Positions 56,397-64,000 of a DNA stretch of 64,000 nt are shown here, piece by piece. The stretch's first letter is position 1. Every line of letters begins with the position of its first letter. Source of the DNA: a bacterium (GTDB taxonomy: Bacteria; Actinomycetota; Acidimicrobiia; Spongiisociales; UBA5794); contig JAAETI010000912.1 in the NCBI GenBank assembly GCA_024228555.1, positions 24,016 to 88,015 of the forward strand. The letters run 5' to 3'. Position numbers and translations under genes: made by a program. The notes under the pieces were generated by a model, which did not search any database, was not told where the DNA came from, and saw nothing but the letters and a program-made list of their open reading frames with translations.

Positions 56397-57581
56397 TTAC
56401 CCCACATCGACTTCGACATAGCGAGGCACGATCTCGAACCACACTCTGCCCTCGGGAATCGTGAACTGAGCGCCCGCGTCATCAACGAAAACCCAGCCGT
56501 CTGACTGGGCGGCGCGCAACCATTGCCCGGTCTTGACCGCACCAGCGTGAAACACCATCACGTCACCAAAACCAATGACGTCAAACGTCGGCACGTCGGC
56601 GCCGGCCGAATCGACGTAACCCGCCGACCTTTGGGCAGCTTTGAGAACGATCACGGTATCGGTGGCGAAACCGGTGAGTTCTGCGTTGTACTCGGGGTAA
56701 ACCTGAAACGCGTCACCGTTGACGGTACGCACATAAGTTTCGTTCTCAGAGTCGTAGGCCCACCGTACGTCTGCCACCCCTGAGAAAGGAATCCCGACGG
56801 TGATGGCGGCATCTCCATCGATCTCGCTGTCACCGAACGGCAGCGCGCTGACGGCAGGCGCACCCTCCCCAGCCTCCTGGTTGATCAGAGGAATAGTGGC
56901 GACCTGGTGGTACGGCTGGCGACGTTCGATCTGCTGGAACAGACCGTCGGTGCCTTCGTCCAGAATCTCGACGCCCGCAGCCAGGATCTCGCGGTATATC
57001 CAAGGTCGCCCCCCGGTGGTGACCAAGAATGGCCGCCACGGCGCCAACACATCGGCGTCCACAGGACGGACCGATCGGATCGGACCGATCACCTGTGGCT
57101 CGTTCTCGTAGAACATCGCGGTGAGTCTGGTCAGGCCCCCTTCGACGGGTGCCTCGATGATCAGCTCCGCCTCTTGGAGGGCGATGGGTGGCCCCGCTTC
57201 GGGGGAATTGTCAACCTTCACCGCAACAACCCGGTCCGTGCTTGCGCTGGCCAGCGGGGCGCCGGTCAACGGATTGCGGTTGATGGCGGGCGCATCGTCG
57301 GTTCCCTCAGCCCCGGGAGCCGTGGTGTCCTGCGATCCAGCCTCGCCGGGGGCGGTTGTCACATCCGGAGCAACGACTACAGGGGCCGTGGTCTCGGTGC
57401 CTTCGGCCATGTCAGCTGGCTCTTCGTCACCGTCTCCCCCACCTATGGCCAACACGACAATTGCCACGATCGCCACCACAACGAGTGCTCCGATTCCCCC
57501 ATAGAGACCGGGCCTCTCCTTGATTGTCTCGATCAGGCCGCTGATTCCCGACCCGCTTGACGGTGTTTGTTCATCCACCAA
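56397..57581 (-). CDS. DUF3048 (YerB-like) membrane-anchored protein
   Basis: TM segment GGIGALVVVAIVAIVVLAIGG; DRVVAVKVDNSPEAGPPIALQEAELIIEAPVEGGLTRLTAMFYENEPQVIGPIRSVRPVD. Confidence 0.85.
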   Translation of the reverse strand: MVDEQTPSSGSGISGLIETIKERPGLYGGIGALVVVAIVAIVVLAIGGGDGDEEPADMAEGTETTAPVVVAPDVTTAPGEAGSQDTTAPGAEGTDDAPAINRNPLTGAPLASASTDRVVAVKVDNSPEAGPPIALQEAELIIEAPVEGGLTRLTAMFYENEPQVIGPIRSVRPVDADVLAPWRPFLVTTGGRPWIYREILAAGVEILDEGTDGLFQQIERRQPYHQVATIPLINQEAGEGAPAVSALPFGDSEIDGDAAITVGIPFSGVADVRWAYDSENETYVRTVNGDAFQVYPEYNAELTGFATDTVIVLKAAQRSAGYVDSAGADVPTFDVIGFGDVMVFHAGAVKTGQWLRAAQSDGWVFVDDAGAQFTIPEGRVWFEIVPRYVEVDVG

Positions 57582-57663
57582 TTGTCCACTCCTCCTGGCT
57601 GCGACCAGATAGTAGATGCGACATCCGAGCTATGGGAACATCCCTCGTTAGCATGAGGCCACA

Positions 57664-58578
57664 ATGTCCAACTTGCCGCTCTCGATCGTCATCCCCGTCT
57701 GGAATCAACTCGACTACACCCGGGCCTGTGTGGAATCACTGCGCCGTACTACCGACGTCGCCTACGAGCTGATCATCGTTGACAACGGTTCCGCCACCGA
57801 CAGCGCCAAGGCGGCAGCCGAGTTGGCCGACGTGTTCATCGGCAACGAAACCAATCTTGGGTTTGCCGCAGGAATGAATCAGGGGCTGGAGGTCGCCACC
57901 GGCGAATACGTGGCATTCGTCAACAACGACACCGTCTTCCCTGACGCGTGGGCGTCGCTCCTGCTCGAGACCATCACAACTCAGCACGAACCGGGGATCG
58001 TTCTGCCTGCGGTCACCGCAGCCGGCAACCAGGCTTCGGTGCGCCGCACCCCCTCGGATCGGGTGACGACCTTCGAGCCATTTGCGGCGATCCCCAGCGG
58101 TGTGGTCTACGTGGTCCAGCGAGACACGATGGTTGAGCTTGGCGGATGGAGCGACCAATACGGGATCGCCAGCGCTGAGGATCTCGACCTGTTGTTCTCG
58201 TTTTGGGTCAACAACAGGACGGTCGTGTTGGACGAGCGGGTTCTCGTCAAGCACGAATCCGCGGTCACTGCAGCAACGCTTGACAACCGTCGTGAGCTCT
58301 ACCGCCGCAACCGGCTCGCCTTCGCCACACGATGGGCCAAAGCTGATCCTGGGGCAGTCCCCCGGCTGGCTTCGTGTTCGGACGAGTTGTTCGCAACCAA
58401 TCTCACCAAGGCCCGCATTGCCGGCACCTGGATGCACAAATGGTTCAGCGCCATGGACCTCGCCGACGAAAGGGCCCAATCGGTACGGAAGGCCGAAGCC
58501 CGTCTCGCCCCTCCTGCACCTGCACAAGCGGCGCAACCCAGCCTGCTGCACAGGATTGCCAGAAAGCTCCGTCGCTAG
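57664..58578 (+). CDS. Glycosyltransferase family 2
   Basis: LSIVIPVWNQLDYTRACVESLRRTTDVAYELIIVDNGSATDS; NLGFAAGMNQGLEVATGEYVAFVNNDTVF. Confidence 0.9.
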   Translation: MSNLPLSIVIPVWNQLDYTRACVESLRRTTDVAYELIIVDNGSATDSAKAAAELADVFIGNETNLGFAAGMNQGLEVATGEYVAFVNNDTVFPDAWASLLLETITTQHEPGIVLPAVTAAGNQASVRRTPSDRVTTFEPFAAIPSGVVYVVQRDTMVELGGWSDQYGIASAEDLDLLFSFWVNNRTVVLDERVLVKHESAVTAATLDNRRELYRRNRLAFATRWAKADPGAVPRLASCSDELFATNLTKARIAGTWMHKWFSAMDLADERAQSVRKAEARLAPPAPAQAAQPSLLHRIARKLRR

Positions 58579-58581
58579 CGT

Positions 58582-59415
58582 CTACAAGCGGCTGAGCGCT
58601 TCGACCACGGCAGGGAGCGAGACCTCCCATTCGGGAAGTGGGGCGACACCAAGAGCATCGATGCGTTCCGAGCCCAGCACCGAGTAGGAGGGTCGCGGGG
58701 CCGGCAGCGGGTACTCATCCGTCGTACAAGGTGCGACCTTGCTCGCATCTAATCCCGCCAACTCGATAGCACGGCGAGCCAGCTGATACCAGGTGGTAGC
58801 CCCCTGGTTTGCTAAGTGAAGCAGTCCGGTGGCGCCGGCATCGAGAGCGCGCAGCGTCGCTGCAGCAAGATCATCGGTGATGGTCGGGCAGCCTCGTTGG
58901 TCGTCGATTACCTTCAGCGAGTCGTTGGTAGCGGCAAGCCGCATCATCGTGGCCACAAAGTTCGGGTGCGTGCCCGAGATAACCCAGGAGGTGCGTATGA
59001 CCAAGGCATCTGCATAGCTCAGAGCGAGTTCCTCTCCGACTCGTTTGCTCCGGCCGTATGCGTTGATCGGATCAACTGGATCAGACTCCATGTAGGGCTG
59101 CGTACCGGCACCGTCAAAGACGTAGTCGGTTGAGAAGGTGACAAGCGGCATCCGCCGCTCCGCCGCATACTCCGCCAACATGCCAACCGCCACCCCGTTG
59201 ACCACAGTGGCCGTTGCTTCGTCGTCCTCGGCGCGGTCGACAGCGGTAAAGGCAGCACAATTGATGATTGCCGTCGGCTCGATCTCCTCGAGGGTGCTTC
59301 GGATATTGTCCGGTGCCGATAGGTCGAGTTCATGTCGCGACGGGAACACCGCATCAGGAAGCAGACGCCGAAACGACGTACCCAGTTGTCCGGACCCACC
59401 GGTGACAAGCATCAT
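58582..59415 (-). CDS. rfbD: dTDP-4-dehydrorhamnose reductase
   Basis: MLVTGGSGQLGTSFRRLL; INCAAFTAVDRAEDDEATATVVN; STDYVFDGAGTQPYMESDPVDPINAYGRSKRVGE. Confidence 0.92.
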   Translation of the reverse strand: MMLVTGGSGQLGTSFRRLLPDAVFPSRHELDLSAPDNIRSTLEEIEPTAIINCAAFTAVDRAEDDEATATVVNGVAVGMLAEYAAERRMPLVTFSTDYVFDGAGTQPYMESDPVDPINAYGRSKRVGEELALSYADALVIRTSWVISGTHPNFVATMMRLAATNDSLKVIDDQRGCPTITDDLAAATLRALDAGATGLLHLANQGATTWYQLARRAIELAGLDASKVAPCTTDEYPLPAPRPSYSVLGSERIDALGVAPLPEWEVSLPAVVEALSRL

Positions 59416-60470
59416 TCGCCGAGAATCTCAGAACGTTCGCCAAGGGTGACCTCGGCGTATCCGGCCGGTGCGGCACCGCGCAACGTCGCTCCACGACCGA
59501 TGAGTGAATTGCGTATGCTCCAGCCGTGGATCTCAGCGCCGTCCAGCACTATTGACTCCTCGACGCTGGTGTCGACCAGGCGGCAGCCATCCCCGATCGC
59601 GGTGTTGGGGCCAACAGTGGTGCGAGCGAGGTGCACGTTGTCGCCAATGACAACCGGACCCGTGATCGAGCAGTCAACGACTTGCGAACCTGCACCGATG
59701 CGGACCGCTCCGCGGATCTTCCCCTCGACCACTTCGCCGAGCACTTCACCATCGAGATCGGTCAGGACCAACTCGTTGGCGTGGAGTAAGTCCTCCTTCT
59801 TCCCAGTGTCTTTCCACCAGCCGGTGACCAGGCTGGGACGAACATCGCGCCCAGACGTGACGAGATACTGAATCGCATCGGTGATCTCCAGCTCTCCGCG
59901 GGCAGATGGCTGGATGGAGTTCACCGCCTCGGTCACGACCTGATCAAACAGGTATACGCCGACCAATGCGAGGTTGGAGCGAGGATTCGACGGCTTCTCG
60001 ACTAGCCGCTTCACCTCTCCCGCCGGACCCAGTTCAGCAACGCCAAACTGGCTGGGGTCTTCAACCTCCGTGAGCAAGATCTGGCAGTTGGGTTTGTCCC
60101 GCTCGAAGTCCTTGACCACATCGGCGACGCCCTGCTTTACAAGGTTGTCGCCCAGGTACATCAGGACGTCGTCACCATCAACAAACGGCAACGCCATCTT
60201 GAGCGCATGGGCTAGACCCAGAGGCTCATCCTGAACGATGTACTCGATGTTGAGGCCCAACTTGCTGCCATCCCCGACGGTATGACGAATCTCATCACCG
60301 GTCTGCGGAGCGATGATGATCGCGACGTCTTCGATCCCAGCCTCGGCGAGATCTTCGAGTCCGTAGAACAGAATCGGCTTGTTGGCCACGGGGACCAGTT
60401 GTTTTGCCATTGAGAAGGTAATGGGGCGGAGCCTGCTCCCGGTACCTCCAGAGAGGACGACACCCTTCAT
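59412..60470 (-). CDS. rfbA: Glucose-1-phosphate thymidylyltransferase
   Basis: MKGVVLSGGTGSRLRPITFSMAKQLVPVANKPILFYGLEDL; left-handed beta-helix C-terminus VVIGDNVHLARTTVGPNTAIGDG. Confidence 0.9.
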   Translation of the reverse strand: MKGVVLSGGTGSRLRPITFSMAKQLVPVANKPILFYGLEDLAEAGIEDVAIIIAPQTGDEIRHTVGDGSKLGLNIEYIVQDEPLGLAHALKMALPFVDGDDVLMYLGDNLVKQGVADVVKDFERDKPNCQILLTEVEDPSQFGVAELGPAGEVKRLVEKPSNPRSNLALVGVYLFDQVVTEAVNSIQPSARGELEITDAIQYLVTSGRDVRPSLVTGWWKDTGKKEDLLHANELVLTDLDGEVLGEVVEGKIRGAVRIGAGSQVVDCSITGPVVIGDNVHLARTTVGPNTAIGDGCRLVDTSVEESIVLDGAEIHGWSIRNSLIGRGATLRGAAPAGYAEVTLGERSEILGE

Positions 60471-61444
60471 GATTTCACACCCTTGAGCGGTTGCCACCAA
60501 TCGGTTCGATTGCGGTACCAATCCACGGTCGTTGACAAGCGCTCTTCGATAGTGTGCTCTGGCATCCACCCGAGCGCCCTTATCTTCGACGAGTCCACCG
60601 CATAGCGACGATCATGGCCGGGCCGGTCGGCTACGTATTCGATGAACGACTCATCTCGCCCGGTCAGGTTGAGCAACATCTTCGTCAGGTCGATGTTCGC
60701 CACCTGCGCATTCGCTCCGATGTTGTAGACCTCACCCGGAGTACCTTCGTCGACCAGCATGTGGATCGCCGAACAGTGGTCCTCGACAAAGAGCCAGTCG
60801 CGTTCGTTGAGGCCGTCACCGTACAACGGGACTTTGGACCCCTCGCTGAGGTTGGTGATGAAGAGAGGAAGCATCTTCTCAGGGAACTGGTAGGGCCCGT
60901 AGTTGTTGGTGCATCTCGTGACAATCGCCGGATAGTCAAAGGTGACTCGGTACGACTCGACCAGCAGATCAGCGCCCGCTTTCGATGCCGAGTAGGGCGA
61001 TGACGGAAGCAGAGGAGCATCCTCTGCAGCGAAACCGTCGGCGATGGACCCGTATACCTCATCCGTCGAGACCTGCACGTAGCGATCCACTCCGTGACGG
61101 CGAGCCGCATCGATCAATACTCCGGTGCCAACCACGTTGGTCTCCAAGAACACCGAAGGTCCGTCGATGGACCGATCAACATGGCTTTCGGCGGCAAAGT
61201 TCACGACCACATCGTGTTTTGGCATCAATGCCTCGACAAGCTCGGCATCGCGAATATCGCCAGGGACGAACGAGTGCCGATCAGAGCTATCGAGCTCATC
61301 GACAGTCGCCTTGACACCGGCATACGTAAGGGCATCGAGGTTTGTCACAATCGAATCAGGTTCCGTGTCCAGGACCCGTCGCACGAAGTTGGAGCCGATG
61401 AACCCAGCCCCACCTGTCACCAAATAGCTTCGTCCCACTCTCAC
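60467..61444 (-). CDS. rfbB: dTDP-glucose 4,6-dehydratase
   Basis: YLVTGGAGFIGSNFVRRVL; NFAAESHVDRSIDGPSVFLETNVVGT; STDEVYGSI; YSASKAGADLLVESY. Confidence 0.93.
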   Translation of the reverse strand: MRVGRSYLVTGGAGFIGSNFVRRVLDTEPDSIVTNLDALTYAGVKATVDELDSSDRHSFVPGDIRDAELVEALMPKHDVVVNFAAESHVDRSIDGPSVFLETNVVGTGVLIDAARRHGVDRYVQVSTDEVYGSIADGFAAEDAPLLPSSPYSASKAGADLLVESYRVTFDYPAIVTRCTNNYGPYQFPEKMLPLFITNLSEGSKVPLYGDGLNERDWLFVEDHCSAIHMLVDEGTPGEVYNIGANAQVANIDLTKMLLNLTGRDESFIEYVADRPGHDRRYAVDSSKIRALGWMPEHTIEERLSTTVDWYRNRTDWWQPLKGVKS

Positions 61445-61447
61445 TCC

Positions 61448-62002
61448 TCAGTCGTACAGGTCAGCCTGCTCCAATGGCACGGCGTCCCGATCTTTGTCGG
61501 ACAGCAATGGTTCGATGCCATCCAAAGGCCAATCAATCCCTATGTCGGGGTCATTCCACAGTATGGAGCGATCCGAGGGAGGGTCGTAATACGTAGTCGC
61601 CTTGTAGAGCACGTCGGCCGATTCGGACAGCACCAGGAACCCGTGGGCGAAGCCCGGGGGGATCCAGAGCTGGTGCTTGTTGTCGGCAGACAGCTCGACA
61701 CCGACCCATTGCCCAAATTGGGGTGAACTCCGACGTATGTCAACCGCGACATCGAAGATCGCGCCAACTGCAACGCGAACTAGCTTCCCCTGAGCGGGGC
61801 TGAGCTGGTAGTGCAGGCCACGCAGAACGCCCCTCACGGATCGTGAGTGGTTGTCCTGGACGAAGGCGATCGATGTACCAATGGCGTCGTTGAAATCCCG
61901 TTCATTCCACGACTCGCTGAAGAAGCCCCGGTCATCGCCAAACACAGCCGGGGAGACCTGCAAGACCTCGGGCAGCGAAAGCGGCTTGATTTCAATCGGC
62001 AT
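61448..62002 (-). CDS. rfbC: dTDP-4-dehydrorhamnose 3,5-epimerase
   Basis: VFGDDRGFFSESWNERDF; FVQDNHSRSVRGVLRGLHYQ; LWIPPGFAHGFLVLSESADVLYKATTYYDP. Confidence 0.93.
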   Translation of the reverse strand: MPIEIKPLSLPEVLQVSPAVFGDDRGFFSESWNERDFNDAIGTSIAFVQDNHSRSVRGVLRGLHYQLSPAQGKLVRVAVGAIFDVAVDIRRSSPQFGQWVGVELSADNKHQLWIPPGFAHGFLVLSESADVLYKATTYYDPPSDRSILWNDPDIGIDWPLDGIEPLLSDKDRDAVPLEQADLYD

Positions 62003-62122
62003 AAGTAGATTCTGGTCGGCTAGCGGCCATACTACGAACCGTCAGCCAGGAAACCAATGCACGCACGGCGTCACGGTATTGTCCGATGACCTATCCATCA
62101 AACTCGAGGCCAAGATCCACCG

Positions 62123-64000
62123 ATGAGCAAGACTGAGCAGCCAATCGGTTCCAGTGACACGACTGATGCCAAAGACACGATGCGTCGCGAACGTCTTGCT
62201 CGAGGTGATCTGGAGGCCAAAGTGGACGATCTCGAACGGCAACTCCAGGTCGAGCGCGCAAAGCTCCAGCGTATCTCGTCACGCAAGTCGGTGCGCCTCG
62301 CCCTCAAGACTGCAGCACTGGGTCGTCAACTACTCGGAGCACTCCGCCGTCGGGGGCGCCGTCCGATCAAAGCGGACTCAACGGTCTCTGCCCAGGCCGA
62401 AGTGAGCGCCTCGATCTGTCTCCACCGGAACGACTCGGGCCCAGAATCCGGTCCATGGGTAACCATCGTGGTCCTCAATCGTGACGGGGAACAGCACCTC
62501 GAGAGGCTCCTACCGTCGCTGCGCGACAACACGACATACCGATCGTTCGAACTAGTGGTTGTCGATAACGGTTCGACCGACAAGTCAATGGATCTGCTCA
62601 ACGTCGATTGGGGTTTCCCCCTTCAAACAGTCCGCAACGAAGAGAATGTCAGCTTCTCCCGCGGATGTAATCAAGGCATTGCGGTGGCCACCGGGCCGTA
62701 CGTGATGCTCCTCAACAACGACATCACGCCGATCAATCCCGGGTGGCTTGGCGCCCTGGTCACCAGCCTCGAGGACGATCCGTATCGCGGTGCGGCAGGA
62801 ACGCTGCTCGTCTACCCCGACCGAGCCGGGTATGTCAGCAGTGATCCCAACACCGGTGCGGATCTCACCATCCAGCACAGGGGTATTTCGTTCAGGTGGC
62901 GACGCAACGCGGAGCCGAGCGCAACGGTGCCTTGGGCTTACAATATGGGAGTCGGCGAGGATCCCACCGGTCCCGACCTGACCGCAACGGTCGAAGTTCC
63001 CGCCGCGACCGCCGCCTGTCTTCTGGTTCGCCGTGACCTGCTCGACCAGTTGGGCGGTCTCGATGAAGGTTTCATGTACGGCATGGAGGACGTGGACCTC
63101 TCACTACGGATTCGCACAGCCGGTTTCTCGGTCGTCATCGTCGGAGCTGCCGCCTTGTATCACCACGAATTCGGTACCCAATCCGTCGTGGCAGCAGCTC
63201 GACGGCGGGCCAACGGGCTTGCCAATCTCAAGCATTTCAGCGAGAAATGGGCGCCCCTACTTTCTCGGCTCCTCCAACTCGAATCCTTGCTGCCGGAGCC
63301 GCAGCGTCTGCGCCATCGTCCCGCGCCCGTGGTTGCGATCACGCTGAGCCGCAACGACCCCGAGTTGAACGAAGGTGATTGGTCTGCCGCTCACGAACTC
63401 GGCGCGGACCTCGCCGCAGCCGGCTACCTCGTTGCTTACGCCGAGCGATACGAGGACCGCTGGTATGACCTCGACAGCGGGGTTGTCACCGTCATCAGCC
63501 TGCTGAACGACTACGACGTACGGAGGGCACCCCCCGATGCCACAACAATCGCCTGGATTGCTGATCGGGCCGACCAGTGGACCGTTCACCCGTGGTTCGG
63601 GATGTACGACTTCTACATTCCCGGCAACCAACCGATGGCCGAGACACTCGCCGCAGCCGGGGCAACAGTCACCGGAGTAGTGCCTCTTGCCTCGGATCAA
63701 GCCAAGCTGATGGCCGCCTCAGTGCGCAAACTGGTCCTGCGACCGCGCATAGCTCTCAGATCGATCGAAACTGGCGAGTCTGGACGGCGAGAGGCCAACT
63801 TCACGGCCGATCTCGCAACGGCCTTGCGAAGGAAGGGTGCTCACCCCATGGTCCAAGAACTCGACGAGTGGGAAACGTCCGCCGCACAATGCGTTGACAT
63901 CGCAATCCAGAGGGGGGTCAGTTCGTATCGGCCTAAACCCGCCCACAAGAACATCATCTGGATCATCGATCCCACCGCCCAAGTCACTCGACGTGATTGC
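62123..64000 (+). CDS. Glycosyltransferase family 2 (partial, runs off right edge)
   Basis: Absent from ORF track (no stop in window). MSKTEQPIGSSDTTDAKDTMRRERLARGDLEAKVDDLERQLQ...WVTIVVLNRDGEQHLERLLPSLRDNTTYRSFELVVVDNGSTDKS...NVSFSRGCNQGIAVATGPYVMLLNNDITPINPGWLGALV. Confidence 0.88.
   Translation, partial: MSKTEQPIGSSDTTDAKDTMRRERLARGDLEAKVDDLERQLQVERAKLQRISSRKSVRLALKTAALGRQLLGALRRRGRRPIKADSTVSAQAEVSASICLHRNDSGPESGPWVTIVVLNRDGEQHLERLLPSLRDNTTYRSFELVVVDNGSTDKSMDLLNVDWGFPLQTVRNEENVSFSRGCNQGIAVATGPYVMLLNNDITPINPGWLGALVTSLEDDPYRGAAGTLLVYPDRAGYVSSDPNTGADLTIQHRGISFRWRRNAEPSATVPWAYNMGVGEDPTGPDLTATVEVPAATAACLLVRRDLLDQLGGLDEGFMYGMEDVDLSLRIRTAGFSVVIVGAAALYHHEFGTQSVVAAARRRANGLANLKHFSEKWAPLLSRLLQLESLLPEPQRLRHRPAPVVAITLSRNDPELNEGDWSAAHELGADLAAAGYLVAYAERYEDRWYDLDSGVVTVISLLNDYDVRRAPPDATTIAWIADRADQWTVHPWFGMYDFYIPGNQPMAETLAAAGATVTGVVPLASDQAKLMAASVRKLVLRPRIALRSIETGESGRREANFTADLATALRRKGAHPMVQELDEWETSAAQCVDIAIQRGVSSYRPKPAHKNIIWIIDPTAQVTRRDC

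Noticed and set aside
58582-62002. rfbDABC-like cluster as novel
   Set aside because: Standard dTDP-L-rhamnose pathway gene set.
1-64000. CRISPR arrays, rRNA, tRNA, IS elements, prophage
   Set aside because: No regularly spaced repeats, no rRNA-like segment, no convincing tRNA cloverleaf, no transposase or phage structural genes noticed by eye.

Overview
High-GC, gene-dense chromosomal window; gene content suggests an actinobacterium, probably Acidimicrobiia-like (inference only). Contents left to right: housekeeping genes (enoyl-CoA hydratase, meaB, murA, rpiB, pgl); a complete-looking bacterial microcompartment (BMC) operon on the minus strand (10.0-15.5 kb: three vertex proteins, one BMC-H, two BMC-T, aldehyde dehydrogenase, DeoC, second RpiB) of the sugar-phosphate (DeoC/RpiB) type; two ABC export-type modules; murJ; a DUF3179-type gene interrupted by an in-frame TGA exactly at the first Cys of its CPLC motif and followed by a SECIS-like hairpin (candidate selenoprotein, split in the ORF track); a CRTAC1/UnbV-type plus vanadium-haloperoxidase-like pair; a ROK regulator plus sugar ABC importer; a Ni-SOD and its maturation protease; a 2-oxoacid:ferredoxin oxidoreductase; and a 24-kb cell-surface region with glycosyltransferases, dTDP-rhamnose genes, four proteins carrying Cys-modified SLH repeats, and a GT2-polysaccharide pyruvyltransferase fusion that may supply their cell-wall anchor. 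The strongest items for follow-up are the UPLC selenoprotein, the DeoC/RpiB microcompartment with N-terminal targeting-type extensions on its enzymes, and the SLH/pyruvyltransferase module. All family calls are by eye; no database search was run.
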